Below the pieces are notes generated by a model, which worked only from the letters and a program-made list of their open reading frames with translations, was not told the DNA's origin and did no database searches. A program made the translations under genes and the position numbers. Shown piece by piece: positions 1 to 14,004 of a DNA stretch of 64,000 nt. Position 1 is the stretch's first letter. Each line of letters begins with the position of its first letter. This stretch comes from Polyodon spathula (taxonomy: Eukaryota > Chordata > Actinopteri > Acipenseriformes > Polyodontidae): NCBI RefSeq assembly GCF_017654505.1, contig NC_054559.1, positions 15,812,370 to 15,876,369 on the forward strand. Direction: 5' to 3'.

Positions 1-1626
1 AGAGGTAAAGGTGCTCCTTTTAATACGTGGCATATTCTAGGAAAACAGATGGCAGTGACATTTATTTCATTAATCATGTATTGGACAGCCCTGCCCTAAT
101 CACTACACTGGCACAGAACCAGAGGCACCTTGACCCCACTGAGAGATGAATTTGCAACCAGCTTGAAAATGAAAAGCCCAGCCTTTGAGTGCACTAAACA
201 TTGGAATGGAAAGCAATCTTAGGAAAGCGTTGCTTTTTTAATACATGACTGTTCTGTCTGGGAAATGATCTCTGAGGCTACAACTATGATTTTAAAACCA
301 GAGCATGCATCATGCTTATGACATCCATTGGTGCAGCCCTCTGTGCCATCAGAAAGCCCTGCTCTTCTTCATTGAGAATGGGCTGCTATGCCTTTGCCAG
401 GTAATATCGGTTGTCAGCAGGCATTTGTCAGGACTGCGTTGCGTCAGGGATGGAGGCTATCTGCAAAACAACCTCAGAGACCCTGCTGCTGGAGATAAGG
501 ACTGCGGAATTTCAAATAAAAAGGGAATCCAGCTGTCTAAAGGAGAAGATCAAAGTCGCTTAGGATTAAAGGAATAATTTTTTGAGGGAATGAAAAAGTT
601 GTTGTTGACCCTTATTCCTTAACCCTTCCAAACTGATTAATTATTGCTGCTGTCACTACGCTGAATCCCATAATAATGACATTCCTGGGAATCTCAGCCA
701 AATGATGGATGTTGCCAACAGATATCAGGCTGATAGTCCATTACTGTTATGCAAGCAAAGTGTGCTGCGGAATAGCTTGTCTCTAATTTGCAAAGGATTA
801 GATGTTTTCTTGACGTGATCTTTATTAAGTGACCTTGCCCTGAACTTGCACAGTGTCACTGTAACCCTTCGAAGCGACACAGCAGTTAAAGGCTAGTCAT
901 ACAGCAAGGAACGCATTTTTTATAAAATAATTGCGTTTTTATATTTCTCAAATTATTCCCCTAATTTAAAAGAGATCAAAAAATATCTGCCATCTGCAGT
1001 TCCTCCGTGGCACCAACTGATGATTTTGACTAAAAAAAAAAAAACCACACAAAATATTAAATGAAAAACAGAGAAACATTTTCCTTTCGGCTGACAAGCA
1101 GCTTTCCGCACCTCACTGTTCTTGCTTTTATTTTAAGACTCCTCTGTAGCAGTGTGGCAATGTGTTTCCAATACAAGGATAAAGTGCATTAAAAATGCAT
1201 TTCTGTTTCAACTTTACCAGTTTTATTTTCTTCACTCCTTGCCGTTCTATTTATTAATTTAGTTTGTATTTCTTCTTCATGCAGTAAGACAGACACAATG
1301 CCTGCGTATTGAAGTCATCTGCCCACTCGGTTTCCTGCTCATCTATTTGTGTCTGTCAGAAACATTTGCAGAGTTTTGCATTAACCCAATAAGCAGCAAC
1401 ACTGATTCCCTGGAGCCACAGATTAATCGACTGAGTATCCTGACAGATATCTCTTCTTCACTGCTTATCTTTTAGGCACAATGAGAGTGGGTGCAAATAC
1501 TTTATCTAGGATTATCAGCAGCAAACACAAGTTCAATCTAATTTAGGACTTTGGAAACACCATTAAAATGTCCTCATACAGTAGCCTTATTACCAGCTAG
1601 GAGCTGATCCAGCAACACTAATGATA
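1..1626. other. Intergenic, nothing recognised
   Basis: AT-rich single-copy-looking sequence. A 90-codon open frame at 305-577 has no family resemblance. Confidence 0.5.
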
Positions 1627-2062
1627 CATAAGAACATAAGAACATAAGAACATAAGAAAGTTTACAAACGAGAGGATGCCATTCGGCCCATCTTGCTCGT
1701 TTGGTTGTTAGTAGCTTATTGATCCCAAAATCTCATCAAGCAGCTTCTTGAAGGATCCCAGGGTGTCAGCTTCAACAACATTACTGGGGAGTTGATTCCA
1801 GACCCTCACAATTCTCTGTGTAAAAAAGTGTCTCCTATTTTCTGTTCTGAATGCCCCTTTTTCTAAACTCCATTTGTGACCCCTGGTCCTTGTTTCTTTT
1901 TTCAGGCTGAAAAAGTCCCTTGGGTCGACACTGTCAATACCTTTTAGAATTTTGAATGCTTGAATTAGGTCGCCACGTAGTCTTCTTTGTTCAAGACTGA
2001 ACAGATTCAATTCTTTTAGCCTGTCTGCATATGACATGCCTTTTAAGCCCGGAATAATTCTG
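1627..2062 (-). mobile_element. LINE 3' end fragment with octamer tail
   Basis: About 110 residues of the RT C-terminal segment are open on the minus strand (MSYADRLKELNLFSLEQRRL onward), ending LLDEILGSISY. A tail of about four AAGAACAT octamers (plus-strand reading) lies at 1629-1660. Short tandem 3' tails of this kind are typical of CR1-like LINEs. The copy is 5'-truncated at about 2062. Confidence 0.85.
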
Positions 2063-2328
2063 GCAGGGCATCAAGAGATCTGTATGATCACAGCATTGAA
2101 AATGGTTACCTGCACCAACAGAAGGGGGTTTTCATATCTTGCCCAATTACTGCAATATCACAGGGGTTTTCAGGCCCCATCTAGGGCACTGGACACTACC
2201 AGGTGGGCTAAAGGAACACACACAGGTCTGTAGCAAAATAGATATTAGTCTGTTTTAGTGGATTCAACTCTTCTAGACTTCTGCTTAAAGACACCAGCAG
2301 CATACTAATACAGTTTCATGAAAAACAA

Positions 2329-2347
2329 ATACTACTACTACTACTAC

Positions 2348-2388
<41 letters not shown>
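2329..2388. repeat. (ACT)n/(AAT)n microsatellite
   Basis: A short ACT run passes into about 14 AAT units and abuts the MITE-like element at 2389. Confidence 0.95.
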
Positions 2389-2565
2389 GGTAGCACTTTA
2401 CATTAAGTGTCTCTAATTACTGTGTATTTGCATAGTAGTTACTTAGTAAATACATGTGTACTTACACATAATTACAACATTATTATGCATAGTCCCAATG
2501 TACTTAATGTGTCATTTTGTATGCATTTTATAACCCTAACCCTAACCCTAACCCCCTAACCCTGT
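2389..2565. mobile_element. MITE-like element half with telomere-like CCCTAA core
   Basis: It starts GGTAGCACTTTACATTAAGT immediately after a (TAA)n tract, and continues with the arm sequence found at several other sites (TACTTAGTAAATACATGTG, ATTATGCATAG, TGTACTTAATGTG). It reaches four to five CCCTAA repeats at about 2531-2562. The other arm appears lost. Confidence 0.7.
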
Positions 2566-2977
2566 ATGGCTTACATACCCTTTGCCCGCGGGTGGTAATT
2601 ACTCAAACTGCACCCTCAGGTGTCTGCAGGTTATACTCAAGTATTCTGAAAACCTTTGCTGACACAGGCAATGAATCTTCTGATGTTGTAGGCAGATTTG
2701 TTAAATTATCTTTTTTCCCCCCTATTGTATTGAAATGTATATGCCTACTGACTGGGCTTACATCGAAATCTATCCCTGGCAGATAAGCCTGCCATCTAAT
2801 ATTCTGAGATCCTGACAAGTACAGTCTAAAGATAGGGGATCTTTACAATGCCTTTATTTCCAAAGCATGTGTATGATTTCACATCTATCCCCGAGCCCTC
2901 GAGCAGCAGGAATCTAGCATCCCATTAAGAAGAGATGATGGAAGCAATTTAATGGAAAACTGAGACGATAATAAAAT

Positions 2978-2979
<2 letters not shown>

Positions 2980-3022
<43 letters not shown>
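2980..3022. repeat. (CA)n microsatellite
   Basis: About 21 CA dinucleotides. Confidence 0.95.
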
Positions 3023-3023
<1 letters not shown>

Positions 3024-6000
3024 CTTGCATTGCCAGCCATCCAGACCCAAGTCATTTGAACTGGAAACCAAATCTTAGCAATGAAAGATAAGATTGTTGT
3101 GACAGAGCGTTTCCCCGCCAACACAGAACTACTTGATCCTTTGACCTCAGGGCCCAGGGATGTGGTACCCCCTGCATGTCAGCATAGAAGTACAGAAGAC
3201 ATCCTGTTTGCTTGTGCTGTATTCAGGGTACCCCAGGCAGCTGACACTGTCAATCCCACTGTGAGATATCAAGTCTGTTTACACCTCAGTAGCCCAGAGC
3301 TTCTCTCCATGCTTCATAACCAACCCTTGTCAGATGACAGTTCTCGGGATTCTCTCACTTATTACTCTGCTTCCCTATAATCATGCTTAACAACTGCATT
3401 AAAAGAAAACTCCCACCCGTGGTAATGCCCCTATGATAGCATCCAATCTGTCTGACTTCAGACTCTGCTGCATCTCTGAATTGCACCAGCCCCACTGAGA
3501 GTCTGTCGAGGGCACTTATGAACGAACCTTTCATTGTCTTTAGAGCACTTGAGATGAGGTACAAAGACAGTCTTATGGGCTCTCCATCCCACATAATTCA
3601 AACTCAGTGTTACATGCCTGCATTAATACACATTTCATATATTAATCATAGCACTTCGCTGGCATTTAGTAGGAACAAAAACACAAAAATGCCATTTCGC
3701 TTTCCTGGGGTCCAGCACAGGTCCTGGGTCTCGTTATCGAATCCCTAGCCCCCTGAATTTTTATTGAACAGCTTGAAGAGACCTATTGCAACTCTGGCAT
3801 TCACTAAATCAATGTTAGCTATTTTCCCAGTGGGCTTGTTAAATATAAGCTGGCCTTACATATTATTGGACTAACCCGTAGATCCAAATGTAATATTTGC
3901 AGTACAGAGCACAAACGTGCTGGAGACTGGGAAGATAAATCGCTCTGTCAAAATGGACTATTTCTAGGGGCAATCTGGTATCATGCATGGCTTTACATCA
4001 GACTTCTACATTCCCCGGACCCATTGCTGATGAACACTTTTTTATTTGTTTGTTATGACAACACAATGAGAAACCATAGCGTGTGTTCTCTAAAGCCTTT
4101 AAACTGAAACACATGGTCATAAATCTCCAGAAAGGAAAAAAAAGTAGTGCCAGTTAACCAGTCAAGTTGCGATTATTTCCCTGTGTGAGACTGCTTGTGG
4201 TTTGATAAGCTCTAAAGAAGGAAACAGATGAGGTAACCCAGGTAGACAACATATATTTCATATGACGTGATAGATTTGGGGTTTGAAAAATGTGGGAAAG
4301 AAGATTTTAGCAGTTATTAAATTGATCCCCTTCCCAAAAAACAATTCCCAAAGTATTGTTTACTGCTTTAGCTTCATGTTCCTTTTTCTGGGAATGAGCT
4401 GAATTCATGTTTGAACCTCGAATGCTAACTGGAATACGTTTCTCTCACTGACATAAAGTCCCTTTTAAAATTGCTAAATGCATCTAGTCTTGCAATTGTC
4501 TAAGGGGGAAACAATTGAATGCCTTTTCCTCCGTTTGTTACAGTTGAATTTGTCATGACATCCACATTGATTCTGGAGATCCAGTGGGTTAGGAGGGCTC
4601 CTCACTGAACTACAGCAGACCCTACTGGTCAGGATCCCGGAGCGCTCAAGCACACACCTGCAGGGAAGCCTTCGTCTTCCGTGAGGGCTTGAAATCCAAA
4701 GCACCTGGCTGGAGCTTTGGTCCTGCCCTCTAATATACAACAGGACTCCAGACTGGCAGTGGCCCTTGACTAATGCATTGTTTATGAGCCTCTGCATTAT
4801 TAAATTGCTTCACTGTGTATTTCATGCACTGGACAAGGCCCTTCTGATGGGTTTTTGTAATTGCTTTCATCCCAAAAAACAAGCAAACAATCAAACAAGC
4901 AGGTGCTTACATACACCGTGCACAAAGATTTACACATATGTACATATGAACTATGCATAATATCATTCTAATTATGTGTAAGTAAAAATTTTGTATTTAC
5001 TAAGTAACTACTATGTACAAAATACACAGTGGTGTAGTAAAAAAATATTTCCAATAAAATACATTTGACTGCAAAAGACTGTAGAGTTTCTGTTACTAGG
5101 AAAAAAAGTGAAGAAGAACCCACATTTTTACCTTTTCTCCAAGCCTTTTGGAATCTCTATTCTGTGAATAAACTCTGGACGAAGGCTGGAATGCAGCGCT
5201 CAGTCTCTGTTGCTGTAAGCTGTGATTTACATGTTACAATAAATATTGAGTGCTCTCTACTGCTAATTGCCTAATTACACAAAACATGTTATTATGACTT
5301 TATTCCTATCCTCTAATGGGATAACATATTGCAACCCCCAAAATGGACGAGTCCATTGTTAGAGTTTTATTACAAATGAAACCTCAACTTGCTATGGCAA
5401 TAATTGTTAAAGAATCAAAAGAAATGATATTGCAGCGGCACATGGAATCTCGTGACCAAGCGATAATAGTATGGTGGCGCCTGCACACTAAATCACAGTG
5501 TTTGTATATGTAAGTGTACCTAATTAACGATGTTTGGCAGTAGAAGGGGTTTTAAGAGTAGAGGATCAGCCTCTTTCAATGTGTGCAGAGCACTCTGTAT
5601 GGTTAAATTAGATGTAAGTGTAATGTGTTGATGTGTCACCACAGAGACTGAAGTGATATGACAAATTGATGGCTTTAATGCATCATAAGCAGGTGTGTGG
5701 ATTGCCATTGAAAGGAGATTGGGAATAAGGGACTTGAGTATAATTAGAGCATGGTGCTTACAGTCTACAGAATCAATAAATGGGCACTAGCTTTTAAATT
5801 GCTTAGTCCCCACAGAGGATATAAACAGCTACAACTATGGGATTTATTTCTGTTTGAATATGAAGCCTCTAAATAGAAAACAATGGAAAGGCCAGTGCCA
5901 TAAGTGTTCATTCACATTCTCAAGTCAATGGACAGCAATACGATGAGTGAAGGAAGCTGCTCTGGAGATCTCTGCCTGAACCATAAGCTTGCAGATGCAC

Positions 6001-6571
6001 ACTAACAGCTTGCATTTGATTGACAGGAAAAATTCCTGCAGCAGTAAACATGCGGTCAAGCTGACAATGGACTCTGGATGTAAACCCCACATTCATGGCC
6101 GTCTTCAATTAGGGGCTGATACCAATAACATTCAAACCAGGTGCATTTAACCTCTCTTTGAGGGTTACCTTCTCATTTTGGAGGGGGACTAGCAGCTGAA
6201 CTCCAAGCCCTGAGAACTCTAAAATGTCTAATCACTTTTATTTGATCTAGGTTTTGGGATGTGGGTGTTTGAGAGGATTCTTTGAGTTAAATCACTGTTC
6301 CTATTCCTGTCAGCGCTGGATGATTCACCATGTCCTTATATAAGAGCGATCCCTGGTACGTGAAATTAGAAGCGGCACAAGGCATGCCTAAGCCATTCTG
6401 CTACTACTGTACCTCAAGCACTTGCCATCAGGCCTTGTCACACAGAATGCCACATGCCTGCCTGTATTGCATCACACAGCCTGTCATTCTGTTCATCCCC
6501 TCTCACTGTCGCAGTTTTCATTTAATCTTTTCTATATCCATATAGATGTCTGTAAACAATAAGTGGATGTA
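3023..6571. other. Intergenic, mostly nothing recognised
   Basis: Apart from the MITE arm at 4925-5040 I see no gene, RNA or repeat. Open frames are short and unlike known proteins. Confidence 0.5.
4925..5040. mobile_element. Arm fragment of TTAGGG-core MITE family
   Basis: The sequence contains ACTATGCATAATATCATTCT, AATTATGTGTAAGT and ACTAAGTAACTACTATGTAC in the family order. The telomere-like core is absent. Confidence 0.55.
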
Positions 6572-7246
6572 GGTTTGCCTCCTGGCCCCATAATTCCGGA
6601 ACACTTTGGGACAGGACAGGGTTTTTAAGTTGCTCTTAAACTGAAAGAAATAAATACCTGAAGCGCTAAACACTGGCTTAATTTATACTGCTTCTTAATG
6701 ATCCGAATCATTGTGACAAATCTTACAAAATAAAATTTACAAAAAACATATGTGTAGGTTTATTCAAGATCATTTTTTTTAAATAATTTTGTAAAATTAA
6801 TATTTCAGTTCTCAATATTTAAAAGTTGCTATTTATATCCTGTTAATTAGTAATCTATAGCTCTAATTTACACTGACTCTCCCAATTAAATAATAACACT
6901 GATCGGATGTTGGCTCTATCTGGTTTCAGGAATAGTGAACAGCTGGTCAGTATTAATGATATGAGCAGGAGAAGGCGATGTACTATTAGAAACTGTAAAG
7001 GAACTTTAAAATAGATATTTTTAAAACTATTAGAAAATAAACAAAGATTGATGATGGTACTTATGCATTTATTAAATTTTTTAAAAGCTATTATTGTGTT
7101 GTCATGCTGCCTTGAGACAATTCATCAACAGAATTAATTTAGGAAAAGTTTAGTGTTCAATTCACACGTTCCTTCAGTTGAAAGGCAACTTCAGAATCCT
7201 GTTCTCTCTCCCACTGTTCCGGAATTATGGGGCCGGATGGCAAACC
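6572..7246. mobile_element. Long-inverted-repeat MITE-like element
   Basis: The left arm at about 6572-6650 starts GGTTTGCC and contains GGCCCCATAATTCCGGAACA. The inverse of the right arm (7171-7246) carries the same block. Similarity continues inward through an AAGTTGC-(T/C)-rich ACTGAA segment, so the arms are about 75-80 bp. The interior of about 520 bp is AT-rich with no coding potential. Superfamily unknown. Confidence 0.75.
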
Positions 7247-7489
7247 GAACTGGATGGATCGCCACCAGATTGAGAAGCGTTCAATGAACATGTGATAGAA
7301 GAATATGGAGATCCCTACTATTGGGAACTTTCAGGGTTGAACCCATAACCTCCTCCATGTCCATAAAATAAAGAACAGACCACCTCATTGTAACTGCTTT
7401 ATTTAAAACCAAGAAAGATAAACAACAGCACTCAGATACTGTACCATCAAACTTTGTTTCTCGCTGTACCCTCTGCTTAATAACACTGT

Positions 7490-7580
7490 AGCTATGTGTA
7501 AGTGCACATGTATTTACTAAGTAATTGCTATGTAAATACTCAGTGATTAGAGACACTCAATGCGAAGTGTCACCCCATTC
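7490..7580. mobile_element. Terminal fragment of TTAGGG-core MITE family
   Basis: ATGTATTTACTAAGTAATTG leads to ATTAGAGACACTCAATGCGA and GTGTCACC. This is the inverse of the GGTAGCACTTTACATTAAGT end seen at 2389. Confidence 0.6.
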
Positions 7581-7856
7581 ATAACTTCAAATTGCAATAT
7601 TGCAAAAGTGGCGCACCACTTGCTGTCATAATTCCTAATAATGCACTCTGAGGTTTGAGATTACAATAAGCAGCAACGTCAGGGGAAAGCTTTGACACCT
7701 AGACAGCTTCAATTACATTCCAAATCCTACTCAATCACCGTTAGCACACTCGACTACACGAAGGCTTACATTGGGATAGAAATGACTCGAAATGACACCA
7801 TAACACCGGTTTATCAAATACCCACCCACAGTGAAAGAAAAGCAAGGATTTCAATA

Positions 7857-7962
<106 letters not shown>

Positions 7963-8099
7963 TCCAGACACATGGATTTTAAGCTTTATTTTAAGTGTCA
8001 CTTTGTTTTGTTTTATTCAGTGTATTCAGTTTATAGAAAGCACTATAGCAAAAAAATGATGTTGACAGATGTTGGATTTTCAGATGTAAAATGGTTTAT

Positions 8100-8315
8100 T
8101 ACACTGATTAGTAAAATAGTATATTAATAACAATGTAATAACATAGTAATTACACATATTGCTATGTACTTACAATGCAGCAGCATGCTTAATTACAAAA
8201 TGAATATGCTGTTATTACACTGTATCTACATTATGTAATAACTAAGTAACCCTGCTGGTTATTACACTGTAATTACACCATGTGTTGCGATACTTCATGT
8301 CAAGTGTTACCCACA
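8100..8315. mobile_element. Diverged member of TTAGGG-core MITE family (tentative)
   Basis: Many ATTACAC/GTAATAAC arm-like words occur, and the segment ends AAGTGTTACCC, similar to the family terminus. The core is absent and the alignment is loose. Confidence 0.35.
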
Positions 8316-8550
8316 GGATTAGCCCATTGCACATTGCATTGTTCATTACCTATGGGTAATGAACCTGAGTGAGGCTGAAATCTTATATTTTTATAGACAT
8401 GCATACTGATAAATCCTCTCCCGATCATTGGTTTTATCACCAAACTCCTCAATAATGTGATTGAAGTCATTATTTTATTATTTTATAACAAATAAAAATT
8501 GTAATGTCGGACCTGGTCCAACATAGGACCGCAAAGGGTTGACGTCCTAG

Positions 8551-8576
8551 AAAAAAAAAAAAAAAAAAAAAAAAAA
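8551..8576. repeat. Poly(A) tract
   Basis: A run of 26 A. It could be a retroposon tail, but no element is recognised to its left. Confidence 0.9.
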
Positions 8577-11500
8577 TAGTTTTTGTCTTTGAATTTTTGT
8601 TTCTAGCATAACTACTTCTTGAAATTAACAAAAATAAAGTTATCAATGCTATACAAAGAAAGAAAGTAATACTTTTGTAGTGAGACAAGTGTCTCGTTTT
8701 GTTAATACACTTCACATTTTGGATCAGTTTCCTTTATAAATCTTTTAAGCTTGTATCTCTGTGTTCAGACGTTTGGCTGCCAGGAATCAAAGCTAAGGTC
8801 TGCTGAAGCTTTCCTGCTCAAATGGATGCTTGAGCTGTGAATCCACAATACATCCTTCAATTTGCCTTGCATTGTCATTATTGTTCTAGGATGCATTTGC
8901 TTGACTAGCATGCTACTGAAAAATACCTTTGCGTTATTACGTAAGAATCAAACTAACACTATTACAGACTTGTTCACATAAGTAGATCTTTATTTAAATG
9001 TATTAATCAACATGACAGATCTAAAGCCAAGTATATATTTAAAAACCCTCCAAATTCGGTATGGTTCTGCATGTTTCGGCTTCGTGCACGCTCCTGGATG
9101 TTGCCTGTAAGCAGTAAGCAGTGAAGTACTAGTAATAATCTTTGCTCATTACAATTGTATGTGTCAGCTTAGCGTAGGAGTGACTGATGAAAGTGTTTCA
9201 TAGCAAATTGCTGAACTGCTTAGGTATTTCAAGATTCTTTGTTCTAATTAAATCTACAGCACATGTATTTTTCTAGCTTCTGCTAAGTCATTTTGAAGTC
9301 ATTAACTATTTTCAGTCAACAACAAATTACCGTTAACAGCTGTACAGCACTTGTGTGAGATCTGCAGTGGAAATGATGTCATGTGAACACAGTAATTGTG
9401 AGGAGCAATCATGCAGCTCTACAGACTGTGGAAAGCTCACAATGCAGTAATGAAAAGCTTGACTAGAATGCATCCCACAGTCACCCAAATTCATAATGAA
9501 CCCCACTTCGAAGAGCATGCTGTTTTTAAGCACTTTATTTGTACTTTCATCAACAGATTAGTATTTGAGCTGCGAAAGCAACACCATTTGGTGTTGTCTT
9601 CACTCATGTAACATCATGTAGTCGTCTCACTTTGCAATGCACGCTGTCTCACTTTGATGCGACATGGCTTTGCAGATAGAGTGCAGTGACTGTTTGCTGT
9701 GCAGTACCTGTCCCTACTACAGCTGCATTACCATGTATCTCACTTGAAGGTCACCAGAAGTTGAAATGCTCGCCATTGAAATCCCTTGCTCCATATTTCC
9801 TGGAAGCCATGTTTTCTCACTGAAACTAAAGTAAGCACAAAAAACAAACCTGTTTTGAAACAACATGCAGAAATAGTAAGGATTCCTCAGCCAGCCATGT
9901 AAATGTGAGAAAGGGCAAATATGCTGCTCCCTTCTTTGTTTTCTGTAAAGAATGCACAGCAACCTTTTTTTCAGATGACATGGTCCTTATTACAAATTCT
10001 TACTCTCTCACTGAGAAAAAGGTCGGACCCTTTCTAAAAACATTAGCTCAGCTGTGGGGCAGAGAAAGGGTTTCATGTGGAGAAGTTTAGTTCTTCTAAA
10101 TAATAAATGAGCGCAGTAATTAGTCAAGTCTATATATAGTGCCAGCTAGAACGGCTCCAGTGATTATAAAGGATTTGCATTTTGTTTTAAAGAAAAAGTA
10201 TTGCCATAGTAAGAGTCTATGATCCTTATCCCCCTAAATCAGGATCAGTCAGAATTGAAAAGACCCAGCTGACAGACTGTAGAACTGAAATAAACACTGG
10301 GGGTGTAATCTTCAATGACTGTTATGGGGAGCTCTTAGATCTCAAAATGTCAATGGAACAATAGAAAGCCTTGCAATTAATAAGCCCTTCCTGTTGCCTT
10401 TTGGCAATGCAGCAATGCCCCAATCCCTTGATTTATTCTTCACAACGGTTTGAGAATTTTGGAATCTTTTTTTTGTTTTAAAAAGAAAGTAAAAATTTGA
10501 ATTGACTGCGGAGTACATTTTGTTTATGTTTTGGTTTTTTTATTCCAGTCATTTTGAATCTTTTGAATAAGTAGAACACTCCATATATGCACCATCAGCA
10601 CCAGTGTACTGATTTAAAAACAGATGTCAAGGGGAGAGGATGACGAAGTCAAATTCATTAACGCTTTGCATCCATAACAAAGGACATTGGACTTAGGAAA
10701 AAGGCCAATTTTAGGAATTGAAAGTGTGCCTCAGTTGTGTGACATGAACACACGGTAACATGACAGCTGGTACAAAACAAATACTTAATAACAGCATGGA
10801 CGAGAGGGCACAGTTCATTGCGTTTACATCTGCTTTAGCACAACAGCCTGGCCTTCAGCTTCCCCAAGGTCCTGATCAAAAGTACTGATGGATTGTCCGA
10901 TCGTATTCCTTTCATGCTTTGAAGATACAGAACAAGAAGCCCATTTGTCCCTGCTATGGAAGCCTTTTGAAGCTATGAATCAATTAGATGATCAATTGAA
11001 ACGAGTTGACGGAACACACTGTCTCCTCCTGACCCCTGACTTGTTGTCTTGCTTCCATTTTATATTGTTTGAGGAGGTCAGACCGCAATTCAATTCAATT
11101 CCTTTTCTCCTTGATTTCATTTGAGCAGGAATCAGAAACAAATCCGGTAAGCAACAAATTACCGTTTTTAAAGCTTTCAGATTTGTGTCCTCGCAAACGC
11201 TTCTATCATAATATCCTTCAGCTTCAATCTAAATGATCTAAATAATGGCTTTATCAGAAATGTTATCCTGTGTTTTTTATTAAATACTCCAGACGCATTG
11301 TCATTTCCTTGCCAGCCATTGTTTTGCCCCTGCAAGAGTCTATAAATCTAATTATATTCATGCATCTGTCTTGTAAATGCTTACAGTTCCATGCCTTTAC
11401 AATAGTAGGTTTGTCAGAATCTGCTCATCTTTTGCAAGCTCTTCTGTGCTACAGTATGCAAAACTAGAATGTGCTTCCCATTTTTTTCTGTTGCAATAAC

Positions 11501-13653
11501 TGTGTTATTAAAAGGGTAGCCTTTATTTGTGTGGCTAAGGCTGACCTTTAAAACTTTGCTTTTTATTCTTCCTCTGAAGCTAATGTATGTAGATCACAAA
11601 ACACAGTCATGACAAGACTGGTATCCCCATGGTGCATGTTCTGCTTTGCATTGGTATTAAACTGTAGCTGACAAGAATTGAGCAATACAAAGGGGCCTGA
11701 AAATAACAATTTGAAATCAGCTTTGGTTACTACTTTCATTCTACTCTCGTCCCAGCTTCTCTGATCTGCACAGCGGTCTCTCTTTTTTTTTTTTTTGCTC
11801 CAGAGCCAATGCAAAAAGAAAACAGAATTTTTAATTGCAACAACGCGACATCCCATAATAAGACATTACTCCAGCCACTAGATCCTCCATGTTTAAAAAG
11901 TCCACATGTCAGGACATACCATTCCGTCTGTTCTGGATGATGTAAAGAGGACAAGGAAGAGAATAAAATGCCTTCCTCATGGTAAACATCGGTAATGAAT
12001 GTGTTAACAGAGTAGAAGTAGAACTATTCACAAGCTGAACTGCTTTACACACTCCTGCCTGGGGGTGTGTTAGACATCCTTAAATAACACCCATGTGTCT
12101 GTGTTTCTCTTTTGGACTTGCTGTGTCATTCGTGTTTGAGTTATCCAATAGAGATCTAGGATGAGAGCGTATCTTAATAAGGATTGGCTACTGAAGCTGA
12201 TATCTAAAGGTAGCCACGCTTTAAGGTCAGATTGTGCTCAGGTTATGCTCATTCTCTCCGATAAAATAAACAAAGGAACGCTGGGAAAAAAGGGACTCCT
12301 GTTGCTCTCACCCATTACTGTATCTCTCTTATGATACAGAACCTGCCAGGGGTGGGCAGCTTTAGCAATGTCAGGTCTTGTTACAGTGTGGCACTAATGG
12401 TTCTGCATGACTTATTTTGTGTTCAGCCACCCACTGACCATCGTCATCAGCCTCTATGTAAGGGACATCTGGATAAAGAAGTTTCATATAGAAGAATTAA
12501 AAAATATATTAAATACAGCTAGAAAATTGTGTTTCCCTTAATTTCCAGAGTGCATGAGAAAGTAAAATACTCAATAAATACAATCTAGGAAAGGATGCAA
12601 GGATCCACACAATATATTAATGAATGCTTGAGGCATGTGAGCATGCATGCTTGCTGCATGTAGGGGAGGGAGGGGGCTAATTAATACTACAGACAAAGAC
12701 ATGAAGAAAACTCAGAATTACCAAATTATAAATGCGATGCTAGGAGAAAATACACCTCGCTGGATCTACAACAGAAGAAGAAAATAAGATATTTTCTGTT
12801 CAAACGAAAAGGAAGAAATTTTGCTGTCAAAAAAAAGTATATTCCTCTTTGTGCATCCATCAGAGAGCGTATATGAGACTATCTAAGCATGAAGAAAGCT
12901 GTCATTAAGGGTAACTGCACTCGTCTGAAAGAGCAGGCTCCTGCCCCAGTTCATTCTACATTGAATCAGAGAGTGTTTCACTAGAACAAGGGTTTTGTTT
13001 GTGTTCAATAAGAAAGTGCTAATAAAAAAGAACTATAATTATTTGTTCCGAATAAAAGGCATCAAATTCTAGAACCCCTAATCCTTCTATTTAGAACCCT
13101 TTGATTTGTATTAAGCATGCCCTCAGAGACACTTTTATTTTGGTGTGTACTGAACCCAGTCAAGGGTCGTTTATAATAGGCTGTACGCTCAGAAAAAAAC
13201 TGCCTTCTACTGTCAGCAGTAAATCCTTCAGCTCAACTGAAAATTGGTTATCTATATACTGCCAGTCAAACTCGGTACATTCACAAGCAATGTATTCCTC
13301 TGCCTTCCATTTCCTAGCACAGCACAGTAATATCACTTGATAAAATAAAACGGGCTTGACTGAAACAATCAAACAGCCACTTTATAATTTAAATATTTTA
13401 GAATGTATTATCATACAATAGGTTCTGCAGTGTGTAATAAAGTTTTCATTTAGAGACTCAGACACACAGCTTATCAACTGTAACCTACTATCATTCAAAT
13501 AGGATGTGTCTAAAAATAGCAGCTGGCATTGCACTGGGCAGTTTTGGTCAGACACAGTGAGTTGCAATTGTATGTAGACAGTTACAAAGCAGAATCAAAG
13601 TGATTAATGTAAACAAAACTCTACATTGAAAAATCAATATATCCAACAGCCCC
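8577..13653. other. Intergenic, nothing recognised
   Basis: Five kilobases of AT-rich sequence without coding signal or clear repeat. It is the longest repeat-poor stretch in the left third and so a place to look for conserved noncoding elements. Confidence 0.5.
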
Positions 13654-13679
13654 GGGGGGGGGAGCGGGGGGGGGGGGGG
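13654..13679 (+). repeat. Poly(G) tract
   Basis: Nine G, then AGC, then 14 G. Long G runs of this type can form quadruplexes and are prone to sequencing error. Confidence 0.85.
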
Positions 13680-14004
13680 AAGGAAATCATTCTGTATGAT
13701 AGATAGTAATTACCAAGGGGTCTGGTGGCCTGGAGCACAGAAGAGGCATCATTAAAATGAAAGGGGAAAGCGATCGTGTTTAAACACCAGGATGCAGCAG
13801 TGCAAGGATTCCCTTGGGGTTTAGCTTCAACACCTATTAGTAAATTCTTTAAACAGCATTTTCTTTAATTAAGGCCACCATCTGGGGAAACGATGAAGGT
13901 GAGCTGGATTTCAGGATTTCTGTGAAATTCACTGGATGATCACTGGAGAGAAAAATGATCCATTTTGACTGTGCCAACGTTATTGTTTTCTGGTTTAAAC
14001 CAGG

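Noticed and set aside
2531..2562. Ancient telomere fusion site (CCCTAA repeats)
   Set aside because: Telomere-like tracts recur in the window inside the same arm sequences, so a mobile element explains them better.
8551..8576. Processed pseudogene with poly(A) tail
   Set aside because: Sequence left of the A run shows no recognisable cDNA and no target duplication I could define.
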